Positions 11,056 through 22,650 of a stretch of 64,000 nt of DNA are shown piece after piece. The notes beneath the pieces are model-generated. The model did no database searches. It worked only from the letters and a program-made list of their open reading frames with translations, and had not been told where the DNA came from. The translations under genes were made by a program, and so were the position numbers. The stretch covers positions 3,541,598-3,605,597 of the forward strand of contig JAJHZJ010000026.1 in NCBI GenBank assembly GCA_023548195.1, written 5' to 3'. Within the stretch, counting starts at the first letter, position 1, and each line of letters begins with the position of its first letter. This DNA is from Bettongia penicillata ogilbyi (Eukaryota > Chordata > Mammalia > Diprotodontia > Potoroidae).

Positions 11056-11077
11056 CCCTAACCTAACCTAACCTAAA
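11056..11077. repeat. Short (CCTAA)n interstitial repeat
   Basis: Four CCTAA units after a CC, i.e. TTAGG on the other strand. It follows a GA-rich run (10992-11047). It resembles the TTAGG telomere unit of arthropods more than the vertebrate TTAGGG, and is probably a chance microsatellite. Confidence 0.5.
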
Positions 11078-11419
11078 AGGATCCTCAGACGGACTGATGA
11101 GATATAGACTAAACTTGCTGAAAGAAACCTGGGTATGCCTAATAGGACAACTAGAGGGTTATATTTATAAGAAATCAAAATTCTGAGCATAAAATTAAGG
11201 ACAAGGTGGGATATTTGTTTCAAGAAATTTGTTTTTTTCCCCCAAGTTATGCTGGAATCTGTTAAGCACCCTTTATTATTGAGTTATTGAGGCAGGAAGG
11301 GCCACAAATATAACCATTTTAACTGATCTGAACTTCCAGCTCAATCAAGCAACCAATCAACTCAATCACATAACTAGTTGAACTTGTCCACCTGGAAATT
11401 GATCATGTGTTTGACTAAT

Positions 11420-11515
11420 TCAAAAAGCTGTCTTGTGATTGTATAACTATAGCACCCAGGAACTGTTATAGGACGTAGTAGAGACTTAATAATTGTCGAA
11501 TTGTATTGAATTGAA
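11420..11515 (+). mobile_element. L2 3' tail fragment
   Basis: 'TATAGCACCCAGGAACTG', then 'GTAGTAGAGACTTAATAATTG' and 'GAATTGTATTGAATTG' resemble the L2 terminal sequence. The fragment is short. Confidence 0.35.
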
Positions 11516-11684
11516 TATAGCTTACATATTTATGTGAATAGGATTAGATCTTTTCTGACAGTAACACAGTGCTGAATATTTGCTATTTATTTCCTCTTGA
11601 AAGTCACCTTTTCTTTAATCTAGTGTGGCACACAAACATGAAAATGTTTATTTTCTTACTCTTAGTTCTAGTAGGGGTTTTATA

Positions 11685-11750
11685 CACACGCATATATGTA
11701 CATATATGTTTGTATATACATACATATATATGTGTGTATAGTATCTTATG
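11685..11750. repeat. TATG/CATA microsatellite
   Basis: Interrupted CATATATG/TGTATA repeat. Confidence 0.6.
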
Positions 11751-11819
11751 ATTGTGTATAAAAAATAATACTATCAGATTTAATTGGGGGTCATGAGGAA
11801 GGGGGATGCTAATGGGAAA

Positions 11820-11821
<2 letters not shown>

Positions 11822-11851
<30 letters not shown>

Positions 11852-11962
11852 CAAGAGAAAGAGAGACAGAGAGGGAAAGAGAGAGAAAGAGAGAGGGAGA
11901 GAGAGAGAAAGAGAGTGAGAGAAGGAGAGAGAAAGAGAGAGAAAGAGAGAAGGAGAGAGAGA

Positions 11963-12047
<85 letters not shown>
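11822..12047. repeat. Long (GA)n microsatellite
   Basis: About 225 bp of purine-only GA repeat. The first two-thirds is interrupted by AAAG, GGGA and a few CA or TG units; the last ~80 bp (about 11966-12046) is essentially pure. All three long open frames over it (11604-12098, 11780-12052, 11806-12132) encode SL or RE dipeptide runs and are artefacts of the repeat. Confidence 0.95.
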
Positions 12048-12051
<4 letters not shown>

Positions 12052-12547
12052 AAGTTTTGGGTTTTAATCCAAGGAGACTGGAACAATGACATGGTCATTG
12101 ACCAAATTAAAATAGCTTTGGGAGGGGTCTGAGGGAGGAATCTATTTGTAGAAGGATTCTGCTTTAGTTCTCAATTTACTTTTAGATACTTAAACTTTAG
12201 GTGCCTGGGTTATCCAAGGATATATCTACAGACTATGAGCTCAGTAGTTTCTACCACACTAGAATGTCTGAAAGTTCTATCTGGGAACACAACATGCCTA
12301 CTTTTTGAGGACTAGCCTAGGTAAATGACTAACACATTACAAGTAAACTAACCACATAGTGGTTGATTTTCTTTGGCTCTGATAACCGTTGAAATTAAAA
12401 AAACAAAAACAAATGGTCCTCACGTGTGTGTGATCCTCCTCCGGTGTCTGCAGTACGGGTGGAAGAGTAGAAGGAAATGGAGTAGAGATTTCTGGTTTGC
12501 AGTTTTTGACTGTCTAGAAGATTTACACACCTTTTGGTACTCTAAAT
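12048..12547. other. Unassigned DNA
   Basis: No gene or clear repeat between the GA tract and the small hAT-like element. Confidence 0.35.
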
Positions 12548-12756
12548 CAGTAAACTCAAACTGAAATAAAAATGTGGACACTAAAACAAAGAAAAGAATT
12601 CTTGCAGGACATATAATATTGACTTTGAAAATCACGTATAAATTTTATCTATATTCTATTTTATTTTTATTTCATTAAATATTTTCCAAATTTGTTTTAA
12701 TCTGATTTGGGCTGCACTCTGGATTATTGTAGCTGGCCATATGTTTGACCCCGCTG
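12548..12756 (+). mobile_element. Small hAT-like DNA transposon, family A copy 1
   Basis: Starts 'CAGTAAACTCAAACTGAAAT' and ends 'GTTTGACCCCGCTG', a degraded terminal inverted repeat of CAG..GTCAAACTC type. The body has 'TTTTATTTCATTAAATATTT' and 'GATTTGGGCTGCACTC', shared with the copies at 24078, 27437 and 28589. The 8-bp flanks CTCTAAAT and CTCTAGTA share their first five bases. Confidence 0.6.
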
Positions 12757-12777
12757 CTCTAGTATTCCAGCCCCTCT

Positions 12778-12922
12778 GTTTTGCAGACGAGACGTTGAAG
12801 ACCAGAATGACTGAGCATCTTGGCCAAAGTCATACAGATAATAAGTGATAGGGCTGGGATTGTAACCAAGATCCTCTGACTCTAAATTCAGAACACATTT
12901 TACTGTACCATGCTGACTCCTT
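12778..12922 (-). mobile_element. MIR SINE, antisense
   Basis: 'AGCATCTTGGCCAAAGTCAT', 'GGGCTGGGATTGTAACCAAG' and 'CATTTTACTGTACCATGCTG' are the reversed MIR tRNA-like head. Confidence 0.75.
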
Positions 12923-13266
12923 GAAATATAAAGGAAGAAAACAGTTATAAATGTAAAATGTTTGTAAGAATTTTTATTACAAACTTTGTATAGTGGAGAT
13001 ATATTATTCGGACTCTAAAATCGTAATTCACCAGTGTGCTGCATGAACTGGTAAAAGTTGCATTAAAGAAAACAAAGGGGAAGAGTAACTAGAATGGACC
13101 AAGTGTAAACAGGAGATCCATCTCAGAGGCGACATTCTTAAGACAGCTGAGGGATAAATTTTTCAAGAATTCTAAAAGGGAGGAGATGATAAATATCAGA
13201 CTTTATTGCTACCCCACAAATAGTGGTCAGAATGTTTATTTTTCATCACTATAAAATTGTTAGGAG

Positions 13267-13461
13267 AGCAGGTAGGTAGTACAGAGGTTTCAGACACTTG
13301 CTAGCTAGCTAGCTAGGCAAGTCACCTAACCCTATTTGTCTCAGTTTTCTCCTTTGTAAAACAGAGAAGGAAATGGGAAACCACTCTAGCATCTTTGCCA
13401 TGAAAATCCCAAATGGGTTCTCACAGAGTCAGACATGACTGAAGAAAATGACTGACAACAA
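13267..13461 (+). mobile_element. Marsupial SINE (MAR1-like) with internal deletion
   Basis: Head 'GCAGGTAGGTAGTACAGAGG', then directly 'CAGACACTTGCTAGCTAGC'. The usual segment before CAGACACTT is missing. GCTA is repeated four times (about 13301-13317). The 3' part is typical: 'CCACTCTAGCATCTTTGCC', 'AGTCAGACATGACTGA'. Confidence 0.8.
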
Positions 13462-14039
13462 TAAAAATATTAGGAGAAAAATATGCATATACATTCAAGG
13501 GCATACTTTGTAAACGAGTAAGAAAGAAAAAAGAAGACTTTAACAAATGTTATTCTACAGTAGAGCATGTGACATAAGTGTTGAGGATACAAACCCCAAT
13601 GTACTTACAATTTGTTGACTAAGTAAGCATTTGATTCAGTACAGCAAAATATCACCTCAAACACTATCTTCTGACAAGGTGTCTCCTATGCTTATTATAC
13701 AATCTTACATAATTCCTTGAAAGATGTAATATCAGAAATAACTTTGTTCAGTGGTCCTATGATTATAATTATTATAAGTTAAGACATAAAACGGGAATAT
13801 ATTCTCACCAATAATGTCAGCCCTCAGTATGGATGATATTCAAACCACTTTCCAATGAAAGAGAGATTCCTTAAAGATGATGAGATATCTCTTTGGAGAA
13901 TGACCATGAACTGAACATATTAAGTCAGAGAATATTATAGAATCTCCAAACTCAGATCCATAAGGTTCGAAATAATTTAGCATAACTTCCACATTGGAAA
14001 AAGCAAATGGTTAAAGAATGCTTGCTGTCTATGATGATA

Positions 14040-14600
14040 CATATTTGGATGAACAACCCATATGACTTCTCCATTGGTACATCTATCTTGGATATCCACT
14101 ACTCATGGAGAATGGATTAGATCTAGAACTGATTAGGAGGAAGAGAATTAGATTGCCTCTGGGAAATTTTATGGTGCTTATAATAACCTTCAGCTTCTCA
14201 ATCAGAGGTCCAGTTTCAATGAACAATATTTTTCCACTGAAGCAGTATGTATGGCTATAAGTCATGGAATAACACATCTTCTGAAGAATAAAGTTGTGGT
14301 CCACCCAGAATGCACGTGTAGTGGATGAGGCTGAAACATATTATCAACTAAATATCATGCAAGACAAGAAACCATAACAATATAATCAGGGAAGTCATTG
14401 ATCAGCAATAGAAAGAGAAGGATATTCATGTGTTCATTCATATCTGCGCAACATCAAAAGAAAGCAGAAAACCAAAGCATATTAGGTGAACTTCCTATGG
14501 AAGATTCACAGGAAGCATGGAGAATGACTGCATAGGACAAGAGAACATGGATAGTATGAGATCTGCATTTCTGGAAGATCACCCATATCAGCAAGTTAAC
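14040..14600 (+). mobile_element. Possible RTE-type LINE ORF remnant
   Basis: Around 14080-14170 the sense strand encodes a decayed YIYLG...MENGL...ELIRRK pattern. It resembles the 'YLG...N...EI.RR...' block downstream of the catalytic motifs in RTE-like reverse transcriptases. Marsupials carry such LINEs, but the match is short and other family assignments are possible. The minus-strand frame 14083-14304 is a shadow. Confidence 0.3.
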
Positions 14601-14611
14601 AAATTCACAGA

Positions 14612-14825
14612 CATTTATACAGCACTTTGATGTTTGAAAACACTTAATACTTCTGATCTTATATATCCATAATGACCCTTTGAAGCAAATACTACAGGTA
14701 TTACTTTCTCTATCTTAGTGATGAAGATGTAAGACTGAGACAGTTAATCAATTTTGCTAAATGTGAAAAGCAGAATTGGAACTTAGATTTTTCTGACTTT
14801 GAGTCTAGAATTCTATCTTTTATGT
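14612..14825 (-). mobile_element. MIR-type SINE, antisense
   Basis: 'CAGCACTTTGATGTTTG', a degraded 'ACCCTTTGAAGCAAATACTA', 'GATGAAGATGTAAGACTGAG' and 'GAATTGGAACTTAGAT' follow the reversed order of a CORE-SINE. Confidence 0.6.
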
Positions 14826-17639
14826 CACGTTAGAATTGACCCAAATAAAACCAAAATTCAACTCAACATGTACATGGAATAGTGAAAGGAAGGTATGCCA
14901 CATGATCCCTTTTATTCAGGAAGTCTAATTGGTAAGGAGAGAATATATACATATAAAAACCTATCAAAGTCATGGCAAATAATGCTTCAGTTTTCATATC
15001 AATAAAATGAGGGAACTGCAATAAATGTATTTTAAGATCCCTTTCAGCTCTAACCACATGTTATTTACAATGAGTAAAAAAACCAGCAACTATGCTTTAG
15101 TTCTATACAGGTTATATCAAAAGTCTTAGTTTTAATCTATTAAAGTGTGTTTGTCATTATTTCATTAGCCTAACTTTAATTTCATAGATAAGAAACCTGA
15201 ACCATTACTTAGGTATGTTTTATATGTTTTATATTGCATATGTTCTATCCTCCCCAACTAGACAAGTACCCTGATAAAGGAAGGAGCCATGCAAAATACC
15301 TTTCGCTGAATTATGCATGTACTGAATAGAGTTTTTTTAAATAAATAATAAGCTATCAAAGCTTGTAACTACACTAAGATATTTGGGATACCCTATATAG
15401 TGAAAAATTACATAAGAAATAGAGAGCTAGGGAAAGAGAGGTAAAGAAACAGAGAAATAAACATTATACAGAAAGAGTAAAGTACTAATAGAGAAAGACA
15501 AAATGAGTACGAAAGGTAGAGAATAACACATTGCAATGTAAAGGAAAGATAGAAAATCATAAATGTGAAGAACAAATGTAAGAACACCCTCAGAGGCACA
15601 GCTAAAAAACAGAAATACATACACATGCATGCCTTGCCATTGAAGCATATACAGATATACACACAGAGAAAAAAAATATGAGAGAAGAGAATTGCATTAA
15701 ACAATGGATATTCAGGCTCAAAGAATGACAGAACCCAAAAGAAAAGGTATACAGACAATGGAAATTAAATGACAGTGCTAAAGCTTCAAAGACAAGTATA
15801 TGATTATAGTATGATAGGTGTTCGTGTTTTAAGAATGAGACCGTAAACTGTATGGCTTCTTTGTACCGACTTCTTTGAATGCCTCACTACACTGTCCTAT
15901 TATTAGACAGAGTAAATAGACAATAAATATGTTCCAGATATAAAGATGAATTTATGAATTCTTGTTCTCCTTAGGTTTGAACTTCTCATTACCATTTCTC
16001 CCGTCATCATTTCTCTTTACTTTGCTAATATCAGTCCCAGATTGGAATAATTTCAGATTAGTGGAGATTAATGTAGAAGTGGGTGGTCAGGAAGTGAGGG
16101 CAGCAGGTTTTGATGATTTAGGTGAGAAATTTATCTGTAAATAGAAGGAAGGAAAATAGGAAGTTAGAAGAGGTGTAAGGGGGATGTGAAGGACTTTTTT
16201 TATGATGAAGAGCTATAAAAGTCTCAAAGCATTTTTCTTAAAGTATGAATAGTAGAGAGGGTGAAACAAGGTGCTGAAAAAGAATGAGTAAGAAAGGAAG
16301 TAAAATCTCATAATAATCCAAAGGGGAACAAGATTTAGAATATAGCTACAGGATAGGCAGAAAGGTTACTTTGCTTGAGGATAATGGCTATTTTTTTTCC
16401 CTCTTGAGTCTTCATGGAAGAGTTTGGGGATAACTACTAAGCTATTTGGAGCTATTTTGAGGTGGGGATGAAGGTAGATTAGTGGGATCATATAGACTCT
16501 TCCTAAAAATGAAGATCTTAAAAAACCCTGGTGCTCATGGTACAATATATTTCAGAGTTTAATGCTCAATATAGTTACTAGAAATTTTCTCCTGTGTTTT
16601 GAATTCTAATTAAAAAATATTCCAAGGATTTCTTACCTGCCTGTCGGGTAAGAATTTCAATTTGCCAATTAAAAGCAAACCATTAGAGGCATCATATACA
16701 TAATATATTCTTAACATTCTGTTAAGGGGAATTCACTTTTAATGAATATACTTACTGTACTGAAACTAAGACAGTAACTCAATTATGAGGACATGAATAG
16801 GCTAGGAAAAAGATTCGACAGATGTGTGGATGTATTTAGCTATTGTAGAAATTGAGCCACTGCTGTAAGCTCTTGTCTTCTTTCATTTTTAAGTCTAATA
16901 AATGCCACTAAGTAGGTTTTTATAATGGTTTTGCACATATCTCTCGAGCTGCTTAAATAATTGTTTTGACTCCCTGTAAACTACACACTTCATGCTAGAA
17001 TGACCTTGGGGAAATTGAAGTGGCCATATGTCCTTTGAATATATTTATGATAGTGAGCATTTACAATAATTAACTGAAAGATGTGTATTTTATTTTGCTC
17101 ACCAATTGAATTGCACAGCTCATCATATTCTCTAATTGAAGTATTTCAAAGTATGTCACAAGGTGGAGATAACAGGATTTTTTTAATTAAGATTTTCTTT
17201 CTATAGGATATATCTTCTACCTGTGTGAAGTACGTAGTACAAAAGAAAGGGTTGACAGTCATTTGGCGAATTCTTACAATGATGGCAGCCCAGCTAATGC
17301 AGGTCAAAATAAAAAGAAAAAAACATTGCAGAGCAATGTTTTCTGTTTCCTTGGATATAATGATATAATAATGATAATGAATATCCATTCATTTTTTCAA
17401 CATATAAATCCATATGGCTTTTCCTGAATTTACTACCTTGTAAGTTCCATTCTTTCTGCCAGACATCTTGGAGATGTTCCACCATAAATTTAAGTTATGC
17501 TGAAAACAGTTGCTTTTATTTCATTGACTTTTTCTGTATTCAAATTCCCCACTTTGGAGGCCATAACTATCATCTCTTTGACATCCCAAGCAAAGAATAT
17601 ATGACTCTATTTAAATTACAGACTGCTGTCTACATTGAG
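14826..17639. other. Long stretch with no recognised repeat
   Basis: 2.8 kb in which I see no gene and no confident interspersed repeat. It includes purine-rich 15420-15770 and an AT-rich part (16540-17130) with several TAATTG/CAATTA-type words and an 8-bp inverted repeat (TTCTTACC at 16630-16637 against GGTAAGAA at 16647-16654). Open frames such as 15408-15758 (minus, 116 codons) have no family signature. Ancestral unique DNA or a regulatory element is possible. Confidence 0.35.
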
Positions 17640-17649
17640 ATGTGGGTAG

Positions 17650-18205
17650 CTGGTTGGTTGATTGTTGTCCTTTGATGTTGAAGAGGACCAAAATAACACC
17701 ACTATGTTGGAGTCAAGGTACAGCATGTCGGACTCGGGCTGATCAGACCAGTGTAATCTTGGAAGGCTCCACCACAGGTTATGCACAAACAGTACCTATG
17801 AACATCTGGACTGGAGATGTTTCTAAATTTATGCATCTTGTGTTTCTTTTAAGCAACTGAAATTCTGCTTTGTTCATAGAACATAGAACCTTCTCTAATG
17901 TCACACCATGTTGGATGATCTTTTGCCAGTGTCTCTCATGTCTCACAGTAGCTTCCAGAGTTCTTCAGAGAAACCTTGAGAGTGTCCTTTTATCACTTCT
18001 GACATCTGCATCATGGGAATTCTCTGTGAAAAAATTGTTTTGTCAAACAGACATTTGACATTGAAACAACATGGCCAACCCATCTGAGTTGTGCTTCCTG
18101 CAGCAGAGTTTTAATCTTTTGCAGCTGAGCTGTGGCTAATTCCTTATCTTTCCAGATGATCTTAGGATGCTTCCTAATACAATTCAAATAAAACAATTCA
18201 GGATT
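17650..18205 (-). pseudogene. Non-L1 LINE reverse-transcriptase C-terminal remnant
   Basis: On the minus strand, 18011-18196 translates with LNCIRKHPKI, LLQEAQLRWVGHV and LTKQFFHREF. This matches the 'CLR.ILKI.WQD...LLQRAQLRWAGHVVRM' block found after the reverse-transcriptase domain of several vertebrate LINE clades. The remainder to 17650 continues in broken frames and includes a degraded C-terminal zinc-finger-like end (Cys codons near 17725-17790). I do not assign the clade. No complete product is possible. Confidence 0.6.
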
Positions 18206-18829
18206 GGTAGAGATATAATAATTAGTGATTCAAAGCAATTGAGCAAGTCAAATTGTCCAACTTTGCTCCCTGGAAATAGTACCCACATAAATGATATGAT
18301 AAAATCAATTCAAGTACTTGGGAAAGTGTTCTTTTCCAAGAAGAATCATCTTCATATAGGGAATGATAAAACAAACTATGATCTTGTTCCTTCTTTGACA
18401 GTTTTTTGTTTTTAATCCTCTTAATATAATCTGCAATTTATCTGTACCTACCTACTTGCTGTAACCTACATATGATATTGTCTCAGTGCTTGGCTTATTC
18501 CCCCTCCTTACTCCTACCTCTTAGTTTTTCCTTCTTCCTTCAAGAATCAGTTAAACAACCATTTTTTTTTTTGTCGACCATTCTACAAAAGGTAATATAC
18601 AATTGTTTCATTTACCAAATAGTTCCAGGTATTAGGGTTTCCCAGTTTTTATTTCTAAATTCTTCCTATCTGTCATATGTAAATTAAATGCTAGGAAATA
18701 GGCTACTCTAGCCATCTTTAAAATGAGTTTCTTTTCCTTGGAGTGCTGTTCAGTGTTTCTAATTGCTCTTGTTCCTCTTCTTTAAATGAATGAAATTGTT
18801 CAAATCAGAAAGAGATAGAACCTTAAACT
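18206..18829. other. Unassigned DNA
   Basis: No clear gene or repeat. The pyrimidine-rich part 18470-18560 might be decayed LINE. Confidence 0.3.
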
Positions 18830-19260
18830 GTCATCCTCCAAGCTTATATTTCTCTTCCCTTTTGCTGTGAAAGTCCTAGCAAGGATCTTTCACATTTATT
18901 GTCTTCACTTCCGTATACTTATTCCTTCTCCACCTCCTTGCAGCTGGTCTTTGAATATCACCCTATGGTTTATCTTAAGATTTCTCAAAGGTTATCAGTA
19001 ATCTTTTAACTCCCCATCTGATGACCTTCCAGTTCACACCCTCGTGTGCCTCTATATAGCTTTCAACACTATTACTGACCATTTTCTCTTTCCAAATACT
19101 TTCTCATTCCTCCCTATGACTGCTCTTTCTTTCTACCAGCCCAGGTTCTTCTTGGTCGCATCTTTTACATCCCAAGTGTAGCTATCTTGCTTTGTCCTCA
19201 TTAACCTCCCCCCGCTTTTCCCCTTTCATTGCTTTCTCCTTGTTCTCATCAGTAGGAAAA
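18830..19260 (+). pseudogene. L2 LINE reverse-transcriptase remnant
   Basis: Pyrimidine-rich block that follows L2 ORF2 in order: 'GAAAGTCCTAGCAAGGATCT', 'GGTTATCAGTAATCTTTTAA', then 'GCTTTCAACACTATTACTGA', the decayed form of the AFDTVDH motif at the catalytic core of the L2/CR1 reverse transcriptase. Frames are broken. Confidence 0.55.
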
Positions 19261-19904
19261 TGTATATCTCTGTCAAGTAATAACTTTGTGCATCTTTTCT
19301 TTATATTTGCAGTGATATGCTTTATAAATAATAGGATTAAATGAGCCATAACTACAGAATACTAAGTTTAGAGCTTATCAAGGCTTAGATGTTTTCTAGT
19401 TTAACCTTTTCACTTTGTTATTGTTACATTACCAGTGATGTGACTTGCACAGGAATTGGCTCTCAGTGAAGGAGAATTATGGAAAGTTGACATTCTTATT
19501 GTCTCTTCCAGTCATTGAAGTCCTGTAGCAGACTGGTGATAGTTCTGGATGCAAAAGATGACCTTCACATTTTTAATGTCTGACCAGGCTGTAAACACTT
19601 CATACAGCCTGCTTCCATCATCTTCATGGTTGTTGGAACAAGCTGCTCTCATCCACCCAGGGAAAATCTTCACGTTCTTGGGGGTAGACATCTCCCTAAC
19701 TCAACAGGTTTGGGGCCTGCTGGTTACCCTCAACCTGGTTTAGTCTATTTGACAAGACAGTTTACTGGGGTATGGCCACTGTGTATACTATAGCTTCTTA
19801 GAGTCACAGGGGAGAGTTGCATGAATCAGGTAGACACCAAAGGTAGAGGAGCAACCTGAAAATGTCTCAGCAAGCCCTCACACCAGAGGTGATAATCTTC
19901 TTGA
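19261..19904. other. Unassigned DNA, possibly old LINE
   Basis: Frame 19549-19743 (64 codons) has no identified domain. The GC-richer block 19500-19890 may be an old repeat, but I cannot name it. Confidence 0.3.
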
Positions 19905-19909
19905 ACACC

Positions 19910-20065
19910 CTATACATCTCATTTACATATAAGGAAATTAAGGGCCAGAGGAAAAAAATAATTTGACCAAGATGATAAAGGTAATAAGTATCAAAGGCAG
20001 GATGTGAACTCGAGTCTTCTGCCTTCAAACCTAGCACTTTTCCAATTGCATCTTATTATCTCCCA
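19910..20065 (-). mobile_element. MIR SINE, antisense
   Basis: 'CATTTACATATAAGGAAATT', 'AAGGGCCAGAGG', 'AGGCAGGATGTGAACTCGAG' and 'CTAGCACTTTTCCAATTGCA' follow reversed MIR order. Confidence 0.75.
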
Positions 20066-20955
20066 ATTTTTTTTACAAAAACAACTCACTACTAGACAGC
20101 ATTCTCATTTTGTCACATATATAATTCATCTTGAGATTCATAGTTACAGCTAGATTCTTTTCCTGGTTCCGTAGTTGTGAGACATATGATATATAAGCAG
20201 TACAGATTCCTGCCCCTCTCTGCAACAAAATCGCCAGTTCTTCCATCAGTTTTTATAACTGCACCATATTAATGCTAAATACAATCCTTCCTGGCTGATG
20301 ACCAAGCTGATGTTTTTCAGAAGAATTGGCCTACCTCCCAACAAGTCCATGGGGGCATGACTTGTCTTCAATTGTCAGAAATAGACACTTCAAAGCTCAG
20401 CACAAGAGAACATCTCCAAGGTTACGGTGAATTACAACAGCATATTAAAGTTCTTCTTGACTCATTCTTTTTCTCCATGTAGGTGAGCATAGCAATAATT
20501 TAAAAGTAACCACTTAATTTTATTTCATCTGTCCACTTCTTTGTCCTTTCCGCAGTATCAGCACCATTAGTAGTTAATTTTATCCTCTTTATTTTCTATG
20601 CAAAGTTCATTAAGATAAAAAAGCAAATGCACAGAATATAATGAATGCTAGCTTAAATCTGAGTCACTATTACAATGAGCCATTTAAACTCATGAATTTA
20701 AACAGATTAAAAAAAAAAAAGTTCAAACCAGACAAATAAATGACTGAATGTCAGTTCATCTTGCCTTATGAAACTATGCATTGAAAAATATTAGATGTCT
20801 GGGGACATGGTAATGCTGAGGCAGTGGATCAAGGAGAGCTATTGTATCACTGCTATGAATAAACATGGTCTTGAATGGATCTCACCATTCATCTCAACAA
20901 TGCCGTTAGCTCTCCTTGACTAGGTTGACTTTATGACTTCAGGACCCCAAATGAT
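20066..20955. other. Unassigned DNA
   Basis: No gene or clear repeat in about 0.9 kb. Confidence 0.35.
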
Positions 20956-20959
20956 AACT

Positions 20960-21100
20960 ACCTTTCCACATTTCTCACCTCTATTGATTATCTCCAATTT
21001 GTATCGTATCTATCTTCTTTTGACATGCTTGCTTTCATGTTAACTCCCCCATTAGACTGTGATTCCTTTGAGAGTAGAAACTTTATTCTGCCTCTCTCTT

Positions 21101-21131
<31 letters not shown>

Positions 21132-21235
21132 GTGTCTGTGTGTCTGTCTATCTATCTGTCTGTCTATCTATCTGTCTATCCATCCAGCACTTAGTATAGT
21201 GCCTATAACACCGTGCTTAATAAAAACATCTTAAA
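20960..21235 (+). mobile_element. L2 3' end containing a CT/GTCT microsatellite
   Basis: 'CCCCATTAGACTGTGATTCC', 'TTTGAGAGTAGAAACTTTAT', then (CTCT/GTCT/ATCT)n at 21087-21184, then 'CAGCACTTAGTATAGTGCCT' and 'GTGCTTAATAAAAAC'. The repeat occupies the pyrimidine-rich position of the L2 tail. Confidence 0.75.
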
Positions 21236-21389
21236 ATTTGAAGAGGACTTGCCTAGCCTTTAGATTTTTTTGCCCTGACCTGCTTAGGTCTAACATCCTT
21301 CTTCACTCTCTCAGATTACAACTTGATCATTCCTTCTTGTATTGCATAATGAATTTATTGCGGAATGAACACTGAATTTGGGGGAGGGA

Positions 21390-21610
21390 GACAAGAAGGG
21401 AGGGAAGATCTGATTCAAATATTGCTTTAGACTTCCTAGCTTTGTTAGCCTCAGCAAGTTGCTTTCCTCTTTTATGCCTCAATTCCTCATGTGTGAAATC
21501 AGGATAATAATATCTATAGCACTTACCTCAAATGGTTGTTATGAGAATCAATGAAATGACATATGCAAAGAGGGTCCCAAACATTAAAGAGCTATATACA
21601 CGTGTTGCTT
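21390..21610 (+). mobile_element. MIR SINE, sense
   Basis: 'AGCAAGTTGCTTTCCTC', 'CCTCAATTCCTCATGTGTGA', 'AATCAGGATAATAATA' and 'GGTTGTTATGAGAATCAATG' follow MIR sense order. Confidence 0.75.
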
Positions 21611-22015
21611 AGTTGTTGTGTTTTTTGTATTGGGCCCTGTTTGTTGGCCTCTAATCTTGGTCTGAGTTAGATTCATACTTTCTGAATGTAGTTTTCCTTT
21701 CTAAGACAAGTATGGCCTATTTCACTTTTCTGACCCTATATTACCAAACCACCCTCAATGTTATCCCTAAAAAAAAATGTTTCCCCTCATTTACTCAGAG
21801 TTTGAAATTCTGATCTCCTCTGAGGATTATGTATCCAACTTTGGAGATTTGTCTTTTTTTAATAAGTTCTTGCAGGGTATGAAAGCTTATTATATTGTCA
21901 CAGGCCCAAGAGAATTTCTCAAGCATCACAGCAAGTCAGTTCTAATTCCTGTTTTGAGTGGCCAACTAATTAGCACTTAAGCCATGAAAGGGGTCACGAT
22001 CAGCAATATCATATA
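21611..22015. other. Unassigned DNA
   Basis: No clear gene or repeat. Confidence 0.35.
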
Positions 22016-22029
22016 TAAGTGATTTTGGC

Positions 22030-22387
22030 AAACCATACGTATAAAAACATAGCAGCTCTTTTTGTGATGTCAAAGAAGTAAGGAAGTTCCTATCAACTGG
22101 GAACTGGATGAACAAATTGTGTCATATGAATATGATAAATAAAAATACACTTTAAAAATGAAGGGAAATGTTTCAGAGAAACTTGAGAAGATTTATATGA
22201 ACTGATACAGTGTAGAGTGAGCAGAACAAGAATAATTTATACAATAACACCATAAAGACAAACAGTTTTGAAAAACTTAGCAATTCTGATTGATGTAAAG
22301 ACTGTCTGCAATTCCAAAAGATTCATGATGAGACATTTTACCCAAATTCTAACAAAAGATGATGGACTCAGGATACAGAGTAAAACA

Positions 22388-22471
<84 letters not shown>

Positions 22472-22650
22472 AAACATACACACATATATGTATATAGATA
22501 GATAGATATAGATATATAATGCAATAATTTGTTTTACCTCACTATACATGTTTATAATAGTTATTTTTTCTTTCTTTTTCAGTGGAAAAGGAGGAGATGG
22601 GAGAGTGATGGTAGATTTTTGTTCAATGAAAAAAAAATAAAGTCCCAGAA
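22030..22650 (+). mobile_element. LINE-1 ORF2 3' end and tail, sense
   Basis: Decayed L1 3' end: 'CATAGCAGCTCTTTTTGTGA', 'GAACTGGATGAACAAATTGT', 'TTTATATGAACTGATACAGT', 'GAGCAGAACAAGAA' and 'CAATTCCAAAAGATTCATGA'. These match the C-terminal ORF2 region and following sequence of L1. An AT/CA microsatellite (22391-22515) interrupts the tail, and an A-run (22628-22638) ends it. Confidence 0.8.
22391..22515. repeat. (AT)n(CA)n(GATA)n compound microsatellite
   Basis: About 43 bp of AT, about 36 bp of CA, then TATG and GATA units. Confidence 0.95.

Noticed and set aside
11056..11077. Vertebrate interstitial telomere
   Set aside because: The unit is CCTAA, not CCCTAA, and there are only four copies.
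11604..12132. Long frames encoding SLSL or RERE runs
   Set aside because: Artefacts of the GA/CT dinucleotide tract.
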